This document shows positions 25,201 through 35,235 of a stretch of DNA of 64,000 bases, piece by piece. Source of the stretch: Fallopia convolvulus (taxonomy: Eukaryota; Streptophyta; Magnoliopsida; Caryophyllales; Polygonaceae); contig OZ024719.1 of assembly GCA_964016875.1 (NCBI GenBank), positions 64,055,224-64,119,223 on the forward strand. Reading direction: 5' to 3'. Made by a program: the position numbers and the translations under genes. The notes beneath the pieces are model-generated. The model worked only from the letters and a program-made list of their open reading frames with translations. It was not told the DNA's origin and did no database searches. The stretch's first letter is position 1, and each line of letters begins with the position of its first letter.

Positions 25201-25430
25201 GAAATATTTGAGATCTTAAATAATCCTAAAAATCAAATCTAATATAATGTTTTCCAATAATAAAATCTTATAATATACACTAAAAACACATTATAAAAAT
25301 CGGTATAAAATTATAGTTCAAAATCCATTCGATTCTATAGACAAAAGGCAATAGATTGAATTAATAAATAAGAAAAAACAAAGTAAACTTTATCAAACAC
25401 ATATTAAAAAAAATTAATTTGAAAAAAAGA
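22284..25430. other. AT-rich intergenic DNA upstream of the LURP-one-related gene
   Basis: No gene is supported. TAGAGGTGTCGATAAAAAACCG near 23350 looks like one end of a further hAT MITE, but no partner end was found. A G-box-like CACGTGG lies near 25053. Confidence 0.5.
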
Positions 25431-25439
25431 AGATTAGCG

Positions 25440-25714
25440 GAGGTATAGTAAATGTCAAAGCGGTCCTCCGTCACCAAAATATTCAAAAGGTGGACCTAAA
25501 GTGAAATAGCCACTTTCCAAACTTTTTGGCCAAAGCTTTCAAATATAAATATCTACCCCCCTTGTTTAGCTCTCCTAACTATTTAACACCCCAACTCACA
25601 AAGAGAACACAGGAGGAAATCAGATATTACCTTCAAAAGCACCTCGATCATATTTCCGCTAATTAAGTTTAATCAGGAGAGTAAATACTAAATACGAACG
25701 AGCGTGTGCTAGAG
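25440..25714 (+). promoter_or_regulatory. Promoter and 5' UTR of the LURP-one-related gene
   Basis: TATA box TATAAAT at 25544-25550, about 165 bases before the start codon. TGTCAAAG near 25453 contains a W-box core on minus. The latter is only a motif match. Confidence 0.55.
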
Positions 25715-27258
25715 ATGTTACTTTCGTTGAGATCGTTGTCAAAATCGAGATGGAGGTGTCGATCGTCGGTGGTTCACGACGAGAAAAAACGAGCGTCGGA
25801 GGAAGCTGGGAAGATGATGGAGAAAGAAGAAGGAATGAATAAGGCCGCGTGCACTTCACTAACGGTTTGGAGGAAATCGTTGTTGTTCACTTGTAGCGGA
25901 TTCACCGTCATAGATTGCAACGGAAGCTTGGCTTACCGGGTCGATAATTACATCGGACGCCCAGGAGAGGTTGTTCTCATGGATGGCTACGGAAAATGCA
26001 TCCTCACCCTCCGTCGTCGCAAGGTATATTCATTCATTCCTTGCATTTCCTTTCAATTCAGTCCTTTTTTTCTTTTTATTTTTTTTTTTTAATTGTCACA
26101 TTTCATGATCCTAGCTCATTCATGTTTATTTTGTAATTTCTTTTGTGCACGTTTTGAATTATTATTTTTCCTCTTGAAATTTTGCAATTATCTGTTGACG
26201 AAGGCTGCTTTCCAAGTATGACATTCTTGATATCTATGGATCGATATGTGGTAAAAAGAGTCTGCATCTGTCTCCCACCTAACAAAATACAGTAGATTTT
26301 TTTCATGTTTGAATTGATAAAAGCTCAATACATTTCTTATCATACCCTGCACCACACGATTAATTTATTTTCCGGCTAATCATATCATATGTTGTGGGAC
26401 TTATAATTCCTGTTATATCATCTTTAACAAATTTGGAACAAGTAGAAGTCAAATTGATAACTTGTTTCTATAGATAAAAGTTAACTAGTGAAAATCTATT
26501 GATATTATTTTGAACAATTTTTTTTAACCTATGTTCAGGTTAAGCTCTTTAAAATAATAAAGTTTATTAATTTCTATATATTTAGGATTAATTATTTTTT
26601 TTCAAAAAAAACTTTATTAATTTATTTATTAAATTTTAGTTCCCTTTAATAGTATGTTTAATGTATGGCTTTAGCACATATGTTATATAAAAAATATTTT
26701 ATTTATTATGCAAAATTCCAATAATTGATTCTAATTTTTGAATTATATTGATTGGAACAGAACCTGAGTCTGGTAGATGAGTGGCTCATATACGAAGGAG
26801 AAGCATCTAATAATAGCTTAACAAGCTTTACAAAGAGACACCCATCTTCATCTTCAACCAACAAGCAAATAAAACAAACAAAACGAAAACCAACTTACCA
26901 TGTGAAGAAACAATTGAGCATCTTACAACCAAACTCCAACAGCAATGAAACAAGCAACAACGCGCTGGCCCACGTTTATTTGGTGGGGAGCAAAGCAGGC
27001 GATCAAGATCATCATAGCTGTAGGAGATCACGTCCTGCTTACGTGATTGAGGGCTCATACAACAAAAGATCATGCAGGGTGCTGGATTGTAGCAATGATG
27101 GGAGAAGGAAGAGGGTGGTGGCGGAGATCAAGAGGAAGGAGGCCATCAACGGCTGTGCTTCCTTTGGATTGGAGGTCTTTCATTTGATCGTGTGGCCGGG
27201 GTTTGATCCTGCCCTCGCCATGACTTTGGTCTTGTTGCTTGATCAGATGTTTACATGA
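25715..27258 (+). CDS. LURP-one-related protein (LOR, tubby-like C-terminal fold)
   Basis: Member of the plant LURP-one-related family, whose founder is linked to defence against oomycetes; the biochemical role is unknown. Exon 1 is 25715-26023 and exon 2 is 26761-27258 (268 codons), joined across a 737-bp GT-AG intron at the conserved K|N position. Family motifs: LTVWRKSLLFTCSGFTVIDC, LAYRVDNYIG, EVVLMDGYGKCILTLRRRK, LSLVDEWLIYEGE, then YVIEGSYNKRSCRVLD, AEIKRKEA and a hydrophobic C-terminus FHLIVWPGFDPALAMTLVLLLDQMF. It most resembles the LOR8-like subgroup as I remember it. The section from about residue 125 to 190 is an unusually long Ser/Asn/Lys-rich insertion. I chose the ATG at 25715 as the first in-frame ATG after the TATA box; the Met at 25817 is an alternative. 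Confidence 0.9.
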
Positions 27259-27269
27259 TTGACAAGGCA

Positions 27270-27680
27270 CTTGTCCACAAGAACAGAGGAATATCTTCAC
27301 TTTGATAGTGAAGCTGTAATTAAACATGTGAATTATAATGCTATATGGATTGAAAGTTTCTTGATATTTGATGTTGTTATCTTCTTCTTTGATTCCTTTT
27401 TTAATGGAATTAGGGTCCTGTTTGGCCAAAATCAGTATTGATATCAATATAAAGTATCGATTTTATATGAGTGGAGTTTTCGTGTGTTCTTATTACATGT
27501 TGGTCTATTATCCATGTTGGATCAATGTTAGGTGGTTTCATCCATTCGAGTCTTCGAGGTTTTGATAATAAAAAACATTTGAAACTAAGTCTCCATTCAA
27601 GTGATTTCAAGACCTAGACACAAACAAATATGAATGTGGTTACATACTTACATCCATGATCTTAAATACTAGTTGCTCTC
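27270..27680. other. 3' flank of the LURP-one-related gene
   Basis: Non-coding and AT-rich. AATAAA near 27565 could serve as a polyadenylation signal. Confidence 0.4.
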
Positions 27681-27689
27681 AATCCTTCG

Positions 27690-28730
27690 CAAAAAGGATG
27701 GTCAACCCCCTTTAACACCACCATCTTCTCCTCCTACAACTCCCAGATCTGAATTTTTCGTTGTCACCACTCGTCAATATGGGACCACTAATCTTACCCT
27801 CAACGTCGTTGGTGTTCCTAACTTCTTCATTGAAAAGGCCCAATTGTAACTCTCCTTAAATATGACCTGTCTTCCTCTCTCAAGCATCATACCCAAATCT
27901 TTGACAACCTAGCCCCAAAGGATCCACACCTGACTCTTCCACCATCAAGGAACCAAACCCTACTCCTTAATATCAATCTCTCATAAATCAAGCTGCTTCC
28001 ATAGAAGATAGAACCCCAAATCACATCCTCTCTTTCTCTCCAAAAGAAAACTCCAAATCTTTCCTACCCCTCCAAGTTAAAGATACATCTCTCCATGCTC
28101 ATGATGCAACTCTCAAACAGTTTGAGAGAGAAGAGTTCCCTTCTGTTCAGGGAACTTCACAAAAACCTCCTTCCTCCTCTTCCACACCCTCAAAGGAATC
28201 ACTACCCAAATTAATATCCTCTTTCCCATCCTCCAGCAAAACCTAAAAATAAGAAAAGAACGTACAAACAAATCATCAAAGAAGAACCTAAAGAGGAACT
28301 TGAGCCTCTTGCATCTGAAAACCTCTCCAACCTCAACAAGGACACTTTTATCATCAATGTCGATGAAGAAGATGAAGAATGGGAGGAAGACACGGAACCA
28401 ATGGAGTAAAAGGAACCTCTCCTACAACTTGCATTTAAAGAACCAAGTTCGAATCGTCCATCCATTCGCGGGTCTAAGAGAAAGGGAAACAAGAAACAGA
28501 AGATAGAGGCCAAGAAGAAAGGAATTGTTGTTGCTGGTGAACGAAAGCTGGTAAATCCATTAGTGGTCACACCAGAGTTCCTTCAACAGAATGATTTTAA
28601 GGAACTACATGACTTCATCCACTTCCAGAAATGGGACAAGCTCTGCTCCACGCCAGCTTGTTCCATATTCAATGCGTATTATTTTAGAGTTTCATCAGTC
28701 GCGAGAGTGGATATTAGGTTCATTTGATCT
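27690..28730 (+). pseudogene. Degenerate acidic/lysine-rich ORF, probably transposon-derived
   Basis: One plus-strand frame reads an acidic stretch (KEEPKEELEPLASENLSN, DEEDEEWEEDTEPME), a TAA stop near 28408, then a lysine-rich stretch and VVTPEFLQQNDFKELHDFIH followed by FQKWDKLCSTPA. The last part resembles the N-terminal region of plant retrotransposon-associated proteins, from memory only. The part before 28210 is in other frames with stops. No start codon or splice structure is convincing. I do not recognise a host gene here. Confidence 0.35.
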
Positions 28731-28734
28731 TAAA

Positions 28735-29441
28735 TTCTAAGTGCTAGCTAAATGGTCTAGATTTTAGATGACAAGTCGCGAAAAAAAATGTTGGTTGGGT
28801 TTAGGCACATTGATATTGTCCAAGATGACTTAGTAATTACCTTAAATAGCTACCTTCAAGAAAGACAAAAATGACTTCGTTTATTTATCTTTTCAAGTCT
28901 ACTGAAGTAACTGAAGTATTATTGTGGTAATCTTTGTCATTAGAAGCTTTTCTCTATTGATTTTCTACTACCTTAGCTAGTTTGTTTGATCTTCTTTCTT
29001 TTCTTACGATCACTTCTCACTTCATTTTTTATTTTTACGACTTAGTCTACTAATATGACAACAATTGGTACTAATTAGTCCTTGAGTTTGACACCTTACT
29101 AGAACCGATCTTGTACATTTGCGAAGTAAGATTTGGACATGTTAAGTTTTTGAAACTTACTACAAAACCAAAACTTCACCTTCAAAACATCCTTGTCACC
29201 CTCAATCTCATCAAAAACCTTGTCTTAATTCGAAAGTTTACAATTGGTCGATAATAATTGTGTAATTTGATTGGTTTTATTTTACTTTGAAGGACCATCA
29301 AACCATGACCATGATCCATTGGTCCAATAAAGGCGATCATTATCCTTTCCATTCCGCCCCCACCACAAACGTCAATCCAACAAGTTTTTGCGTAAAACTT
29401 GTCCTTCTCAAGTCTTATGGCACCACCGGTTAGGACATTTG
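28735..29441. other. Intergenic DNA
   Basis: AT-rich, with no coding region or clear element. Confidence 0.5.
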
Positions 29442-29836
29442 GGCTCCCATGTTTTTAGTCAACTTTAATCTTATAAAATCCATGTCTTGGAATAAGTAGA
29501 ATCAAGATGATGTTTTTCATGCTTGTTAACTAGGCAAAAGCAAAACACTTGTTCCTTTTGAAATAATTTGATTTGTGAAGATCACATGTATCTAGTTTAT
29601 CTAGGTTCAAATATTATCTTGCCCTTCATGAAGATATTTTTGGCTCCCATGTTTTTAGTCAACTTTAATCTTATAAAATTCATGTCTTGCAATAAGTAGA
29701 ATCAGGATGATGTTTTTCATGCTTGTTAACTAGGCAAAAGCAAAACACTTGTTCCTTTTGAAATAATTTGATTTGTGAAGATCACTTGTATCTAGTTTAT
29801 CTAGGTTCAAATATTATCTTGTCCTTCATGAAGATT
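29442..29836. repeat. Tandem duplication, two 200-bp units
   Basis: GGCTCCCATGTTTTTAGTCA begins both at 29442 and at 29642, exactly 200 bp apart. The copies run to about 29836 with around six mismatches (for example CATGTCTTGG against CATGTCTTGC). Confidence 0.92.
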
Positions 29837-30456
29837 ATTCACATTTCTTATGATTTTTTTGTCTTCGTAAAAAATTAGAGGTGTTTAAAAAATTTCCTCG
29901 ATGACATCATGCCTATTTAAACAATCAATTCAATTTCACAATAAAAGCCCACAATGTGACCATGGAAAGGAATTTCATGATTCCACTGATGAAACTCGAA
30001 ATTAACCGTCGCTAGAAGACAAGAAACGAGATTCTTTTAATCGATTGTGCAAACACTTGCCTTTTATTTATTGTTTTATTACAACGAGGTCGCAAGCTAC
30101 GGGGTTTACAAACAAACGAGATTTAAAACTTAGACCTCCTAAGAGTATTCGAGATCTCGATCTAACAATGTTCGAGAACTCCTAATAGCTACGAGATTCT
30201 ACCACCTACAAGTCACTTGATGGATTCTGGTGGCGAGGCCGAGCTTTGAGTTCGAGCGTGGTGATGAGGGCTTGTGAGATTATGTAGAGAGGTCTTTAGT
30301 GTGAACAAAAGCTCTGTGTGACTTGAAGTCTTTTTGTGAACTTCACTTGTCTATAGGGAGGTCTTTTGACGATGTTTCAACACATCGATCTTCAACGAGC
30401 AAGATAGTTCTTGAGTTCAAGATGTTTTTCGACCCCCTTCACTTACGAGGTTCTCC

Positions 30457-30468
30457 TCTATTTATAGA
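30457..30468 (-). promoter_or_regulatory. Outward TATA box, left arm
   Basis: TCTATAAATAG on minus, mirrored at 34771-34780 on plus. Confidence 0.6.
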
Positions 30469-30920
30469 GAATTGAGGAGTCGAGTTTTGGTTATCATCCG
30501 ATGTGGGACGCCCGAGATCAGGGCTTCTGATTAGTCCGGAGGTGAGGCAACCAGTGATTGGCTTGGGGGAATGGAGCCAACTGAGTGGTTCAGATGGGCG
30601 GGTGTGTCAGAAGAGTCGGCAACGAGGTTTAGACCTCGCTCCGAGGTTTCGGAAGACCTCGCGGCGATAGGAATTTTGTTTAATTAAAAGATGGGTGCGG
30701 TTGTGGGTCCTAGAATCCACCTTGGGAGCCCCGTCGGATCTGTTTATTCCTTGTGTCTCGGGCCCACTTCCTTTTTTTATCATTCTGGACACCATCACAA
30801 CCTCTCGTTCGTACGCGCGGTGCATCCTGGACCCGCTCCCCCATGTTTTGATTAATGGGCCATCGAGGTAGACCAGGCCCAATAGGCCTTTCAGGAGCGA
30901 GGAGAGGCCCAGGTTTGTTC

Positions 30921-30930
30921 TTTATAAGAG
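30921..30930 (+). promoter_or_regulatory. Inward TATA-like box, left arm
   Basis: TTTATAAGAG on plus, about 820 bases before the ORF start at 31745. It is mirrored near 34110-34118 on minus (CTTTATAAGG). Confidence 0.5.
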
Positions 30931-31744
30931 ACGTCTCTCACACGCCTCATCTCCATCTTCTTCCTTCAGCACTCTCTCTCTCCTTTGCCTCTTCAGTTTC
31001 CGGTCTACAGTTACTATACGATTTTCCGACGACCTTCCGTCATTCTCCAAGAGCGCCATCGCTTTTTCCACGCCAACTCTAAGCAAGTAAGTGTTCGACT
31101 CCCCTTTCGCGTATTCGATGTTCTTCTCCCTTCTCTCGTCGTCGCCTGCCCCAGCGGGAGACAAACATTCCCCGGTGTTTCGCGGTGGTGCTACGGCGGC
31201 GAAACGGAGGGGGTGAGGGCGGCGTTGGCCTCTGCGCGGTGCTCTCGCTCCTTTTTCTTGCGTTTTTTTCTTTCTTCGTCTTGTGCCCTAGCGGGCGATG
31301 GTTGCTTTTCGGCGTTTCGCACCAGCGTCATGGCAGCGAGACGGTGGGGGCGAGGGTGGCGCTGGCCACGCTCTTGAGCCCACCGTTTGCCAACCGCGGT
31401 TGAGTTTATGCGACTTCTTGGCTTCTCCTTTTTCTTTGAAATTCGAATTCCTCGGAAACCCAAACGTCATGATGTCTGACTGACGAGACGTTTGGGCTTC
31501 CACCGTTGGCGTCCATTCCGCCTTCTCTTTCCTCCTATTGGCGCTTCACATTCCGTCTTCCCTTTCCTCCTTTTGGCTCTTCACATTCCGCCTCAGCCGT
31601 CCTATCTGTCAGAGTAGTCCTAGGGTGCCACGTGGTTGTTTTTTCCGTTATCACCTCGCGTATTCTTTTGGTGGTTTTGCTCGATGTCTCAACCCTTTTT
31701 CTTTTCCAGGTACTCGCCTTTCGTGGCCTGGACGTCGCTCTTTC

Positions 31745-33121
31745 ATGCCTAGAGGAGCTTCTTCGAGCCCCCCACCAGGCTTCGTGTTCAAATTTCAAGA
31801 GAGATTCTACGAGGAGGCTTCCGAGTCCGTAGGGAGTGTAGAGACTAGTGACTCCCAGAACCCGAGGTCTCCCTCGTTGGTTTTCAGTGACCCTTCTTCC
31901 AATGACTCCGTCGTTTCCATCAACTCGTGCTTCTCCCGACTTCGCGCATCGTCTGGTGTCGAAATGGCCTCGTCCTCGATCGCTGATGAGGAAGGACTTC
32001 GCCTGGCCCGAGGGGGTTGAGCCAGCGCTCCCCGTAGGAGAGGGTTGCTCCTTGGCGTCATACGTCAGATGCGTGGTTGTGCACCTGTTCAGCCTTCAGG
32101 CCGGCTTCAGGCTTCCTCTGGCCCCGCACATCGTCAATTTCTTGTGGGCCATGCATGTCTGCCCTGCGCAGCTTTTTCCAAATGCGTGGAGGCTCCTGTG
32201 CGCCTACACCCTTCGCAGCCACGAGCTCGGGGACGGGCCCGACCTCGACACTATGTCGAGCTTATTTTTGGCGAGGAGGGAGCACGAGTCTTGCCTGGTC
32301 AACCTCAGCCTTCATGGCGTTAAACTTACCATGGCCCCCTCGAACGTCGGGCTGTGGAAGAAGAAATGGTTTTTGGTCCGGGACCCTACCGGGAGGTATC
32401 TCAACTTCCCCATGGCACCGGACCACTTCATTCGGCCCAAGGGTACACAGAAAGCCGATGAGCTCAGGAAGCGATACGCTCTTGAGCGCCAGGAGCCGTA
32501 CCAGGAGTACTTGGCACAAGACCGGCTTGAGCGGGCCATCCTGAGCCTCACCCTTCCACTCGGCGAGGGCGAAGAGGGTATTCACTTTCCCTTCTTCTTT
32601 TTTTTTGTTTTTTTGTTTTCATTACTTGCTTTGAGTTTTGGCGCAACGCCCGGGCCCGGGGTTAAACCCTGCTTATCTAGTGATGACCACGAGCCTCGCT
32701 CGAGTGATGCTAGCTTGATTTGTTGTGATGTCTTGTTTCTTTCTTTTTATCTAACTTTTTATGTCTTTCTTTGACAGTGGATCTTTTTAACGCTCTAACC
32801 TCGAAGGCGCGGGGAAAGAAACATGCGACCTCCACTTCCACCACCCCGGTTCCCTGCGGTCAAAAGGGTGTTGTCATAAGGGAACCAACCCGCAGGTCGT
32901 TGGAGTCAGACGACCTCGCAATAACACCTGCCACTTCTTCATCAAAAATCAAGGACGAATCCATTTCAACACCGGACGACGCACAAGCTCGGGAGAAGCA
33001 CGAGTTGACGGAAACAACGAAGTCGCTGGAAGAAGGGTCGCTGAAAACCAATGAAGGAGACCTCGGGTTCTGGGAGTCACTGGTCTCGACACTCTCCTCG
33101 GCCTCGGGGACCTCATCGTAG
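31745..33121 (+). pseudogene. 'Putative gypsy type transposon' family ORF, frameshifted and chimeric
   Basis: From ATG 31745 the frame encodes MPRGASSSPPPGFVFKFQER and a Ser-rich stretch. One extra G near 31992 shifts the frame. The shifted frame continues DFAWPEGVEP, GFRLPLAPHIVNFLWAM, LFPNAWRLLCAYTLRSHELG and NVGLWKKKWFLVRDP, which I match from memory to the plant family PF04195. A GT-AG intron 32578-32777 joins to VDLFNALTSKARGKKH. The frame then runs into the right arm at 32934 and ends in antisense sequence at 33121, so the true C-terminus is missing. Similar ORFs lie antisense to pol near the 3' LTR of Tat/Grande-type gypsy elements, which suits the outward LTR here. Function unknown. 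Confidence 0.6.
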
Positions 33122-33183
33122 AACCTCTCTTGAACTTTAAACGCGAAGCCTAGCGGAGGGCTCAAAGAGGTTCCTCTAGGCAT
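32860..33183 (-). pseudogene. Truncated mirror copy of the gypsy-type transposon ORF
   Basis: On minus from ATG 33183 it reads MPRGTSLSPPLGFAFKVQER, then SVETSDSQNPRSPSLVFSD and SCASSGVE-like sequence, parallel to the start of the plus-strand copy. It is cut right after FDEE at the inner end of the inverted repeat (32934) and continues into unrelated antisense sequence. Confidence 0.65.
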
Positions 33184-35235
33184 GAAAGAACAACATCCAG
33201 GCCACGAGAGGCGAGCACCTGGAAAAGAAAGAAGTGTTGAGACATCGGGCAAAGCAACCAAAGGAAGAAAACGCGAGGTCATAAGGGGAGAAGGCCACGT
33301 GGCACCCTAGGGCTACTCTGACAAGATAGGACGGCGGAGAAGAAGTTGAAGCGCCAAAAAGAGGAGAGAGAGGATGGAATGGAATCCAGCGGTGGAAGCC
33401 CAAACGTCCCATCAGTCGGGCATCATGACGTTTGGGTTTCCGAGGATCTCAAATTTCAAAACGGCGAAGGGGGGGGGGGCGCATGAACATAACCGTCGAT
33501 TGGCAAGGGAAGGGTTCGAGGGCGCGGCGGTCGCCACCCTCGCCCCACCGTTTCGCCGCCATGACGCTGGAGCAAGCCACCAAGGACAACCGTCGCCCAT
33601 TGGGGCACGAAACCAAGAAAGAGAAAACACGAGAAAAAGAGGTCCAGGGGTGCCGCGCAAACGCAAGCACCGCCCTCGCCCCACCGTTTCACCGCCGTGA
33701 CACCAGCCCAAAACGCTGAAAAGCAACCGTCGCCCGCTAGGGCACAAGACGAAGAAAGAAAAAACGCGAGAAAAAGGAAGAGCGAGAGCACCGCACAAAG
33801 GCAAGCACCGCCCTCACCACCTTCGCTTCACCGCCGTAGCACCACCGCGAAACACTGGGAGACGTCTGTCTCCCACTGGGACAACGGCGGCGAGAGAAGG
33901 GAAAAGAGCATCAAAAACACGAAAGGAGGAGTCGAGCACTTACTTGCTTAGAGTCGTCGTGGAAAAAGCGGTGGCGCAACTGGAGGAGGACGGAAGGTCG
34001 TTAGTAACCGTCTCGAAAATTACTCGTCGGGAACTGGAAAGCCGAAGAAAGAGAGAGAGCAAAAATGTTGGGGAAAGAAGAAGAAGATGAGGCGGGTGAG
34101 AGACGCCCCTTATAAAGAACAGGCATGGGCTCTCCTCGCTCCCGAAAGGCTTATTGGGCCTATCCCACCTGGACGGCCCATTAAGCGAAGTATGAGGAGC
34201 GGGCCCAGGAAGCATCACACGTACGAGCAAGAGAAAAACCTAAGTGTCAGGCCTCGCAAGAGGGCCCCTCACAAAGCATCCACCTAACCTCTCAACCTCG
34301 CATCTCGCAACCCTAAGAAGTACAAACCCCGCACCCCGGTTTTTGGTGAGTCGAACGCCCCTCATGTTTATGAGCCGCGGTCCTCGGAACGAGGCCCCCA
34401 GGCCATGGGGTTGTGATGGTGCTCAAAATAGTAAAACAGGAAGTGGGCCCGGGGTACGGGGAATAAACGGACCCGACGGGACTCCCAAGGTGGATTTTGG
34501 GGCCCACAACTATACCCGTCTTTTAATTAAGCAAATTCCCTCTCTGAACGAGGTCTTCTAAACTCCCTCTCCAAACGAGGTCTTCCGAAACCTCAGGGAT
34601 GAGATCTAAACCTCGTCGCCGACTCAATTGACACCCCCGCCCACCTGGTCCACTCAGCGGCCGCCGTTCTCCCCAGCCAATCACTGGCTGCCTCGCCTCC
34701 GGACCAATGAGAGGCCTTGATCTCGGGCGTCCCACATCGGATAAACACCCAAACTCGATTCCCTAATTCTCTATAAATAGGGGAGAACCTCGTAGGTAGA
34801 AGGGGTCGAAAAACATCTTGAACTCGAGAACTATCTTGCTCGTTGAAGATCGACGTGTTGAAACATCGTCAAAAGACCTCGCTATAGACAAGTGAAACTC
34901 ACAAAAAGACTTCAAGTGACACAGGGCTTCCGCTCACACTAAAGACCTCGCTACATAATTCCCAAGTCCTCATCACCACGCTCGAACTCAAAGCTCGACC
35001 TCGCCACCTGAATACGTCAAAGCGTTCCGTAGGTGGTAGAATCTCGTAGCTATTAGAAGATCTCAAACATTGTTAGATCGAGATCTCGAATACTCGTAGG
35101 AGGTCTAAGGTGTAAACCCCCGTTGTTTGTAACCTCGATGTAAAGAAATAATAAATAAAAAGCAAGTGTTTGCACAATCGAATAAAAGAATCTCGTATCT
35201 TGTCTTCTAGCGTCGGTTTATTTCGGGTTTCATCA
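32934..35235 (+). repeat. Right arm of giant inverted repeat
   Basis: Reverse complement of 29987-31992. It contains the outward TATA CTATAAATAG (34771-34780), AATAAATAAA near 35148 and the outer end CATCA at 35235. It holds three tandem units of about 140 bp (about 33529-33930) where the left arm has about two. A run of nine or more G lies near 33471. No target-site duplication matches the left outer end. Confidence 0.9.
34771..34780 (+). promoter_or_regulatory. Outward TATA box, right arm
   Basis: CTATAAATAG, followed by a leader nearly identical to the left-arm minus strand. Confidence 0.6.

Larger units (their letters stand above)
29987..31992 (-). repeat. Left arm of giant inverted repeat (LTR-like end plus antisense ORF start)
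   Basis: This arm is the reverse complement, with moderate divergence, of 32934-35235. The outer end is TGATGAAACTCG, mirrored by TTTCATCA at 35235. Read outward (minus) it has an LTR-like layout: a TATA box TCTATAAATAG (30457-30468), a leader, and AATAAA signals near 30075. Read inward (plus) it has TTTATAAG near 30921 followed by the start of an ORF. The right arm has about 165 bp (about 34216-34410) that this arm lacks. Confidence 0.9.

Noticed and set aside
25706..25708. Start of the LURP-one-related protein at 25706
   Set aside because: The codon is GTG. ATG at 25715 is used instead.
31185..31832. Many overlapping open frames on both strands in the inverted-repeat arms
   Set aside because: GC-rich leader and repeat units stay open by chance in several frames. 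Only the frame from ATG 31745 matches a protein family and its mirror copy.
29987..35235. Single ordinary LTR retrotransposon
   Set aside because: The long terminal repeats are inverted, not direct, and there is no primer-binding site, pol or target duplication.
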